A stretch of 64,000 nucleotides of DNA from positions 1 through 64,000 of the forward strand of contig CAJOEJ010000024.1 in NCBI GenBank assembly GCA_905233375.1, given 5' to 3'. The DNA is from Paludibacteraceae bacterium. GTDB taxonomy: Bacteria; Bacteroidota; Bacteroidia; Bacteroidales; Paludibacteraceae. Under the pieces are notes generated by a model that had not been told where the DNA came from, did not search any database, and worked only from the letters and a program-made list of their open reading frames with translations. This document shows, piece after piece, positions 58,318 to 64,000 of this stretch (position 1 is its first letter; every line of letters begins with the position of its first letter). The position numbers and the translations under genes were made by a program.

Positions 58318-60115
58318 CCACCTCAGTATGGAGTTCTCATCCCGCCCCGTGCTGGATGATATCACCTTCCTGATCAACCGGAAGGAACGGATTGCGCTGG
58401 TCGGAAAGAACGGAGCCGGCAAGACCACACTCCTGCGTCTCATCGCCGGTGAATACCAGCCTACCTCCGGACGGATAGCACGCGAGGCGGGCATGACCAT
58501 CGGATACCTGCCACAGATCATGCTGCATCAGGACGGCAGGACGCTCCGCGACGAAGTAATGACGGTGTACGAGAGCCAGAAGGAACATACAGACGAAGCG
58601 CATTTCATTGCCGAGATGGACAAAACGATCATCGGCTTGGGATTCGAACGCCGGGATTTCGACCGTCCCTGCTCCGAGTTCTCCGGCGGTTGGAGAATGC
58701 GTATCGAGCTGGCGAAAATACTGCTCCGTCACCCCGATCTGCTACTGCTCGACGAGCCGACGAACCACCTGGATATCGAGTCCATCCAATGGTTGGAGGA
58801 GTTTCTCAAAACGAGCCCGAGTGCAGTGCTCATGGTCAGCCACGACCGCGCGTTCATTGACAATGTGTGCGGACGAACCATCGAAATAACGCTCGGACGC
58901 ATATACGATTATAACGTCAACTACAGCCGTTTTGTCGAACTGAGGAAGGAGCGGCATGACCAGCAGGTACGCGCCTACCAGAACCAGCAGAAGATGATTC
59001 AGGAGACGGAAGAGTTCATCGAGCGGTTCCGCTACAAAGCGACCAAAGCCGTACAGGTGCAGAGCCGCATCAAGCAACTTGAGAAACTGGAACGGCTCGA
59101 AGTGGATCTGGAGGATACCAGCCGTCTGAACCTGCGCTTTCCGCCCGCTCCCAGAAGCGGCGATTTTCCGCTGATTGTGGAGGACCTGAGAAAGGATTTC
59201 GGCGAGCACAACGTGTTTCATGACGTCACTTTCACTATCCGCCGCGGAGAGAAAGTGGCGTTCGTGGGCAAGAACGGAGAAGGCAAAACGACGCTGGTCA
59301 AATGTATCATGGGGCAACTCGACTACCTGGGTACGCTCAAAATCGGGCATAACGTCAAGATAGGCTACTTCGCCCAGAACCAGGCGGCGTTGCTGGATGA
59401 GAACAGAACGGTGTTTGAGACCATCGACTATGTCGCCGTGGGAGATATCCGGACCAAGATACGCGACATATTGGGCGCATTCATGTTCGGCGGCGAGGCG
59501 AGCGAGAAAAAAGTGAAAGTGCTCTCCGGAGGCGAACGAAGCCGTCTGGCGATGATCAAACTGCTGCTGGAACCCTGCAACCTGCTCATTCTCGATGAGC
59601 CGACCAACCATCTGGACATGTCGTCCAAAGATGTGCTCAAGACTGCACTGCAGGCATTCGACGGAACGGTCATCTGTGTCAGCCACGACCGCGATTTCCT
59701 CAACGGACTCGTCAGCAAGGTGTATGAATTCGGCGGAGGGAAAGTCAAAGAACACCTCGGAGGCATTTACGACTTCCTCCGCACGAAGAAGATACAGTCT
59801 CTGAACGAGCTCAACACGAGAGCGACACGGGAGAATCCCAGACTTTCCTCAAGACCATCTGCTGACAATGCGCCGACATCCTCCAAGGCTGACTACGCCG
59901 CACAGAAAGCCGCAGCGGCGGAGAGACGCAAAAAAGAGAGACAGATCGCCGAAACGGAAGAAGCAATCGCCGCACTCGAAGCGCAACAGGCGGAACTGGA
60001 GCAACTCCTCTCTCAGCCGGAAAACCAGACGCCGGAGAATTTCCAGCGCTATGAATCCGTCAAACACCAGATAGAGCAGAAACTATACGAGTGGGAGATA
60101 CTAAACGAAGATTAA
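58304..60115 (+). CDS. ABC-F family ATPase
   Basis: The protein has 603 aa from the ATG at 58304, with two ABC domains and no membrane segments. Walker A GKNGAGKTT and GKNGEGKTT, signatures FSGGWRMR and LSGGERSR, Walker B LLLLDEPTNHLD and LLILDEPTNHLD. An interdomain linker (QNQQKMIQETEEFIERFRYK) and a C-terminal charged coiled coil (residues about 515-603) are typical of the Uup/YdiF-type translation factors acting at the ribosome. It has no evident link to the polysaccharide genes it sits among. Confidence 0.93.
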   Translation: MLTVDHLSMEFSSRPVLDDITFLINRKERIALVGKNGAGKTTLLRLIAGEYQPTSGRIAREAGMTIGYLPQIMLHQDGRTLRDEVMTVYESQKEHTDEAHFIAEMDKTIIGLGFERRDFDRPCSEFSGGWRMRIELAKILLRHPDLLLLDEPTNHLDIESIQWLEEFLKTSPSAVLMVSHDRAFIDNVCGRTIEITLGRIYDYNVNYSRFVELRKERHDQQVRAYQNQQKMIQETEEFIERFRYKATKAVQVQSRIKQLEKLERLEVDLEDTSRLNLRFPPAPRSGDFPLIVEDLRKDFGEHNVFHDVTFTIRRGEKVAFVGKNGEGKTTLVKCIMGQLDYLGTLKIGHNVKIGYFAQNQAALLDENRTVFETIDYVAVGDIRTKIRDILGAFMFGGEASEKKVKVLSGGERSRLAMIKLLLEPCNLLILDEPTNHLDMSSKDVLKTALQAFDGTVICVSHDRDFLNGLVSKVYEFGGGKVKEHLGGIYDFLRTKKIQSLNELNTRATRENPRLSSRPSADNAPTSSKADYAAQKAAAAERRKKERQIAETEEAIAALEAQQAELEQLLSQPENQTPENFQRYESVKHQIEQKLYEWEILNED

Positions 60116-60134
60116 TACGCTAAACTACAGAAAT

Positions 60135-61298
60135 ATGACAAAACCGGAAAAAATTAAAGAAGTTGTTGATTATTTGATCACATGGCTTTGCTACGGAGAC
60201 GAGCAAGCGGCATCGCGCGTGGCGTACACGGCGGACGAGAAGGCGCTGGAAGACCATGATGTCATTATCGTACCGAACCGGCAGTTGGGAAACTACATCG
60301 TTCTGCCGGAGATGGACCGCGTGGTGGTGGAACAACCGCAAAAAGGCAAAGCCATCATCCGGACGGATATCGTGTATAACGCCTTTTTCTTCGTGTCACG
60401 TGCCGAGGAGACCTATAACACCCAGCGCGACAGGCACAACCGTTTCATGGCGAATTATTCCATCTTGGGGGAGAACAACCGCTTGCAGATTCCTTTGCTC
60501 GACGAACACGCACGACTCTTGCTCAAACTGCTCGACTGCCCTGTGCCTGCACCGGGTTTCGGGCATATATACCTCACCCACGACATAGACTCCATTTCCC
60601 AATACCGCTCGCTGCGGGGAATCATCGGAGGTCTCAAACGCGGGGAAGGCAAAGAGGTATGGGCGGCGCTGCGCGATATTCATAACGACCCGCATTTCAC
60701 CTTCCCGTGGTTGTTGGAGCAGGACGGACAGGTTCCCGGAGCCGATATGATCTATTTCGTCAAGCACACGCAGGGAGAAGGGTTTGACTACCCGCAGTAT
60801 TCCTTGCACGGCAAAGATTTCAAACGGGTAAAGAAACTGTTGCGGCACAACAATGCCTATCTGGGTGTTCACGGCAGTTATTACGGTTACATCCCAAAAA
60901 TTGAATACAGCAAGATGTTCCGCGCACATTTCCTGCGCAGTTCCCTGTCGCATATGCAACAATTGGAAAACGCCGGTTATACGGATGATTTCACCATGGG
61001 ATACGCCGACGAAGCCGGATTCCGCTTGCAGACCACCCGTGCCGTACGATGGATCAACCCCTATACGCTGCGCCTGACGAACCTGACACTTCACCCGTTG
61101 ATCGTCATGGATGTCACGCTCAGCAACAGCAATTATATGCACCTCAGTGAAGACGAAGCGTACTTCCTATGCGAACGCCTGATAGCAAAAGTCAAAATGC
61201 ATCACGGAGACCTGTGTCTGCTCTGGCACAATAATTCGATAGGAGACAACTCGTATCATAAATCGCTCTATCCCAAGATATTAGAGTTGCTCAAATGA
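60135..61298 (+). CDS. Polysaccharide-deacetylase-like protein
   Basis: The protein has 387 aa and no signal peptide. The N-terminal 130 residues are a domain often seen before such deacetylases (I recall DUF7033). The C-terminal NodB-like part has YLTHDIDS (metal-binding Asp), GVHGSYYGY (His), a diverged middle, and LLWHNNSIG at the end. It is likely to act on a nucleotide- or lipid-linked sugar in the cytoplasm, an unusual place for a deacetylase. It is coupled to the following glycosyltransferase by ATGA. Confidence 0.78.
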   Translation: MTKPEKIKEVVDYLITWLCYGDEQAASRVAYTADEKALEDHDVIIVPNRQLGNYIVLPEMDRVVVEQPQKGKAIIRTDIVYNAFFFVSRAEETYNTQRDRHNRFMANYSILGENNRLQIPLLDEHARLLLKLLDCPVPAPGFGHIYLTHDIDSISQYRSLRGIIGGLKRGEGKEVWAALRDIHNDPHFTFPWLLEQDGQVPGADMIYFVKHTQGEGFDYPQYSLHGKDFKRVKKLLRHNNAYLGVHGSYYGYIPKIEYSKMFRAHFLRSSLSHMQQLENAGYTDDFTMGYADEAGFRLQTTRAVRWINPYTLRLTNLTLHPLIVMDVTLSNSNYMHLSEDEAYFLCERLIAKVKMHHGDLCLLWHNNSIGDNSYHKSLYPKILELLK

Positions 61299-62434
61299 CC
61301 AAAGGTCCGCGACATATATTGGTGATCTCCGATCCGCCCGCAGCGCCTGGATTTTTACCGAGGCTGCGTTTTCTATGCGACTACCTCGTACGGCAAGGAC
61401 ATGAGGTAACGCTTCTGACGGAGGAATACCAGCCGTTGACATTTGAGCACTCATACCCGGTTCATACCATTCGGATGTATAGCGGCGGGAAGGTGGATTG
61501 GTTCATCAAAACAGTCTGGACCCTGATCTCCGATTGGCACAACAGAGCCTTTGCAAGAAAAGCCCTCTCCAATCACCAATCACCAATCACCAATCACCCA
61601 TACGACCTCGTCCTCTGTACTGCGTTCTCGGACTTCCCTTTGGGAGCCGCACAACGGATAGCCCAAGCACTCCACGTGCCGCTCCTATGCGACATACGCG
61701 ACTTGGACGAACAGGTGGACGACTCACGTTATCAGTACCGCCACCAATCGCCGTGGCTCATGCCCTTCCGGCGTCTCTATCGGGCGGTACATATCCGCCG
61801 TAGGAACAAGGTATTACGGGTTGCAAATGCTATCACTACGGTCTCTCCCTGGCACGCGGATTTTATCAAAACTATAACTAGTAACCATTCACCCATAACC
61901 GTTGTCTATAACGGTTTCGACGACCGGCAGTTCTACCCCGAGGATATACGCACCGACGAGTTCAAGATAACGTATATCGGCAGTTTGTTCGAATGGCAAA
62001 AACCCGCCTTGGAGAAAGTGAAACAGGTCATTGGACAGATGAATGGTATATTGGATATCCATACTCCGCGACACAACCCCATCCCGCATGACGCGTTAGG
62101 AGACACCATTCGCCGAAGCAGCATCATGCTGGTGTTCACCAACGAGCACACCCACGGCATGCTCACCACCAAGTTCTATGAAGCACTCGGCTGTGAGAAA
62201 CCGGTCTTGTGCGTGCCTTCAGACAAGGGTTCGTTAGCCGAACTGATCGCCTACACAAATGCCGGTATAGCCACCGATGATATCGGACAGATAAAACAAT
62301 TCATCACGGCGCAATACAACATCTGGCAACAAAACGGCTTCACCCGCCAGCAGACACAGCATCGCGAACAGTTTACTCGTGCGCATCAGTGCGAACAAAT
62401 AGAAGCTCTCATTCAAAAACTCCTTATGCCATGA
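61295..62434 (+). CDS. GT-B (GT4-like) glycosyltransferase
   Basis: The protein has 379 aa. The N-terminal acceptor domain begins HILVISDPPAAPGFLPRLRF; the C-terminal donor domain shows ITYIGSLFEWQKP and the phosphate-binding TTKFYEALGCEKPVLC with Glu of the EX7E-like motif. It carries two repeat-encoded stretches: SNHQSPITNHP (61568-61599) and TSNHSPITVVYNG (61875-61900). It makes a step in surface-polysaccharide synthesis; the sugar is unknown. Confidence 0.88.
   Translation: MTKGPRHILVISDPPAAPGFLPRLRFLCDYLVRQGHEVTLLTEEYQPLTFEHSYPVHTIRMYSGGKVDWFIKTVWTLISDWHNRAFARKALSNHQSPITNHPYDLVLCTAFSDFPLGAAQRIAQALHVPLLCDIRDLDEQVDDSRYQYRHQSPWLMPFRRLYRAVHIRRRNKVLRVANAITTVSPWHADFIKTITSNHSPITVVYNGFDDRQFYPEDIRTDEFKITYIGSLFEWQKPALEKVKQVIGQMNGILDIHTPRHNPIPHDALGDTIRRSSIMLVFTNEHTHGMLTTKFYEALGCEKPVLCVPSDKGSLAELIAYTNAGIATDDIGQIKQFITAQYNIWQQNGFTRQQTQHREQFTRAHQCEQIEALIQKLLMP
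61568..61600 (+). repeat. CCAATCA repeat inside the GT4 gene
   Basis: Four CCAATCA heptamers in tandem (the reverse of TGATTGG), translated NHQSPITNH. The heptamer period shifts the codon register each time, so two or more units encode a fixed 7-residue pattern. Confidence 0.75.
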
Positions 62435-63126
62435 TCAGTATCATTGTCCCTGTATATAACGCGCAGCCGTATCTGGTTTCATGCATAGAGAGTATGCTGA
62501 TGCAAACGACCGACGAGCCGATCCAACTCATCCTGGTGGATGACGGCAGTACCGACGATAGTTGGTCCATACTGCAAGCCTATGCGCAACAGCATGCCCA
62601 CATCGAGGTCTATCAGCAGCCGCACGCGGGACAGTCCGCTGCACGCAATGAAGGCTTACGTCACGCCCAAGGGGAATACATCGCTTTCGTTGATGCCGAT
62701 GATTGCATCAAAGAGGACTGGTGTCAAACCCATTTGGAGGCCATCCTGGGTGTGGACTATGTGCAAAGCGGCTATGTTAGAGAAAGCCCCTCTTTGCCCA
62801 AACACCGCTATCAGTTCACATCGCCCTGTATGCGCTTATACCGCCGCCAGGTGATCGAAGGACTCCGTTTTCCGGAAGGAATGATTTATGAGGACGTGCT
62901 GTTCTCCGTGGATTTATGGCTTCGCCGCGCTTCGTGCCGCATGATCGACTATGCCGGCTATGTCTATCGGGACACACCGCACAGTACCACTTCTTCCAAA
63001 CGGCCGGAGGCGCAACGCAAACTGTTCGAGGCACTCAAAGCCAAACACCGTCAGGCGGACCTACGAGGCAAAATGCTGATTGACTATACCCTTATACGAT
63101 TAAAACTTCATTTTAGAAAGTTATGA
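62431..63126 (+). CDS. GT2-family glycosyltransferase
   Basis: The protein has 231 aa from the ATG at 62431 (ATGA overlap). The GT-A fold starts MISIIVPVYNAQPYLVSC, with LVDDGSTDDSW, the metal-binding FVDADDC and a short acceptor region. It is shorter than many GT2 enzymes (about 250-330 aa) but looks complete. It also ends in an ATGA overlap, with the beta-helix gene. Confidence 0.92.
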   Translation: MISIIVPVYNAQPYLVSCIESMLMQTTDEPIQLILVDDGSTDDSWSILQAYAQQHAHIEVYQQPHAGQSAARNEGLRHAQGEYIAFVDADDCIKEDWCQTHLEAILGVDYVQSGYVRESPSLPKHRYQFTSPCMRLYRRQVIEGLRFPEGMIYEDVLFSVDLWLRRASCRMIDYAGYVYRDTPHSTTSSKRPEAQRKLFEALKAKHRQADLRGKMLIDYTLIRLKLHFRKL

Positions 63127-64000
63127 AAAAATCTATCTGCTCCTTTATCCTTTGTACATTGTCCCTTTGTACATTACAAGCTGCTACGTATTACGCCTCG
63201 CCGAATGGCACAGGGTCCGGCTCGTTCAATGATCCCTGTTCCTTCAAAGCCGGCTTGGGCAAACTGAGTGCGCCCGGTGACACGCTGTACCTGTTCAGCG
63301 GCCAATACGACCTGATGACCACGGATGTCAATAACCTCAACGGTTCCTCTTCCCGCCGCATCGTCATTTCCGGATACGACGGAATGAATGCACAAGGTTC
63401 GTACGATGCCATCCTCGACTTCCGCCAAACCGCTTACGGCACAGGACGAGGACTGCAAATCAAAAACACCTGCTCGTACGTGCATGTCAAGAACCTCACG
63501 TTGCGCTATTCAGGTAAGAACAATTTGATCAACTACGGCAGTAATAACCTCTTTGAAAACCTCGACATCTACGGATCGGCCGATACGGGATGTCAGATGA
63601 AGAATGGAGGCAATAATATCATTAAGAACGTCGATTCACACGATAATTTTGACTATGAGACGCTCAGTAATGGCACGGCTAACTTCGGTGGTAACGCAGA
63701 CGGCTTTGCGGACAAGCAGTTTACCGGTGACGGAAACCACTACATAGGCTGCCGGGCATGGAATAACTCCGACGACGGTTGGGATTTCTTCCAGCGCGTC
63801 AGTACGTCCAATACGATCATCGAGAACTGCGTTTGCTACGTCAATGGTGCACCTTACTATGACATGAGCGCGCACCCGCGTGTAACAGGCGTGGATAAGA
63901 CGTGGTTCGACGGTAAGGTTGGTACGCAAATGACCGATCGGTACGGCAACACCATTACCATCTCGCTGGCTAAATTCCCCTGTCAAGGCAACGGCAACGG
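63123..64000 (+). CDS. Secreted pectate-lyase-like beta-helix protein, truncated by window end
   Basis: At least 292 residues are visible. The signal peptide MKKSICSFILCTLSLCTLQA is unusual: its hydrophobic core is encoded by a GTACAAAG repeat in reverse orientation (63149-63180). The mature part begins YYASPNGTGSGSFNDPCSF. It then shows right-handed beta-helix repeats (SYVHVKNLTLRYSG; NNLFENLDIYGS) and the stretch GNADGFADKQFTGDGNHYIG followed by CRAWNNSDDGWDFF, typical of family PL9 pectate lyases. It would be exported and cleave pectic or related polyuronate. The C-terminus is missing. Confidence 0.85.
   Translation, partial: MKKSICSFILCTLSLCTLQAATYYASPNGTGSGSFNDPCSFKAGLGKLSAPGDTLYLFSGQYDLMTTDVNNLNGSSSRRIVISGYDGMNAQGSYDAILDFRQTAYGTGRGLQIKNTCSYVHVKNLTLRYSGKNNLINYGSNNLFENLDIYGSADTGCQMKNGGNNIIKNVDSHDNFDYETLSNGTANFGGNADGFADKQFTGDGNHYIGCRAWNNSDDGWDFFQRVSTSNTIIENCVCYVNGAPYYDMSAHPRVTGVDKTWFDGKVGTQMTDRYGNTITISLAKFPCQGNGN
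63149..63180 (-). repeat. GTACAAAG repeat as signal-peptide core
   Basis: The minus strand reads AATGTACAAAGGGACAATG, identical to the unit start in the array at 51579, and continues with GTACAAAGG. In the gene's orientation it encodes ILCTLSLCTL. Confidence 0.85.

Overview
The window is chromosomal DNA of a Bacteroidota bacterium, almost certainly order Bacteroidales. Evidence: a SusC/SusD/SusE-type outer-membrane glycan uptake set with an MFS porter, BspA-type leucine-rich repeat proteins, the HU/LysM gene pair behind rimO, a C-terminal tail like those on many secreted Bacteroidales proteins, and many copies of the Bacteroidota -7 promoter box (TAnnTTTG). I saw no rRNA, tRNA, CRISPR array, transposase or phage genes.

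Region 1 (1-600): a truncated minus-strand gene with its own promoter, and a small poorly coding interval bounded by two terminators.

Region 2 (about 640-20,490): the most unusual part. About 22 consecutive genes all lie on the minus strand, mostly tightly packed and mostly of no function I recognise. The recognisable ones are an AAA+ ATPase, a voltage-sensor K+ channel, a second channel-like protein with a non-canonical pore, an outer-membrane barrel protein, an ATP-dependent DNA-ligase-type nucleotidyltransferase, a C26 amidotransferase-fold hydrolase, a HAD 5'-nucleotidase, two LRR proteins, two lipoproteins and a tandem pair of membrane-anchored paralogs. Several small very acidic proteins are interspersed. 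Two of these genes share a near-identical 42-bp leader. An AlbA_2 gene in the block is truncated. I see no TAnnTTTG boxes ahead of the main genes of this block, but three of its gene starts share a CTATATWAY-like motif. It is the best candidate here for an undescribed multi-gene system; its function is unknown.

Region 3 (20,830-36,060): a conserved small gene and a TonB-dependent receptor, each apparently broken by a single-base frameshift. Next comes an operon iorA-iorB-aminotransferase-CoA transferase-sodium symporter, whose logic is uptake and fermentation of (probably aromatic) amino acids to acyl-CoA and acid. Then come a beta-CASP nuclease, a FecCD-type permease, panB, a hemolysin III protein with a membrane-protein partner, and galM.

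Region 4 (36,050-46,560): a minus-strand MFS-SusC-SusD-SusE operon for alpha-glucan capture (with a CBM26-like domain but no glycosidase in view), then a secreted LRR protein and an unknown gene, and a candidate structured non-coding RNA of about 250 nt with its own promoter and terminator.

Region 5 (47,420-64,000): a plus-strand run of recQ, rimO, HU, HU-LysM, uvrA, then surface-polysaccharide genes (CapD/WbpM dehydratase, WecA/MraY-type phosphoglycosyltransferase, an ABC-F gene, a deacetylase-like protein, two glycosyltransferases), ending in a truncated pectate-lyase-like beta-helix protein. Many junctions are 4-bp ATGA overlaps.

A theme of the whole window is several families of short, mostly 7-nt-period repeats (TAATTGG, AAAGTTG, AAAATTG, TTAAAAG, ACGATTG, and a longer GTACAAAGG type). 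They lie between genes and also in frame inside conserved genes such as rimO, uvrA, iorA, a permease and a glycosyltransferase. One copy encodes the hydrophobic core of a signal peptide, and one apparently supplies the uvrA start codon.
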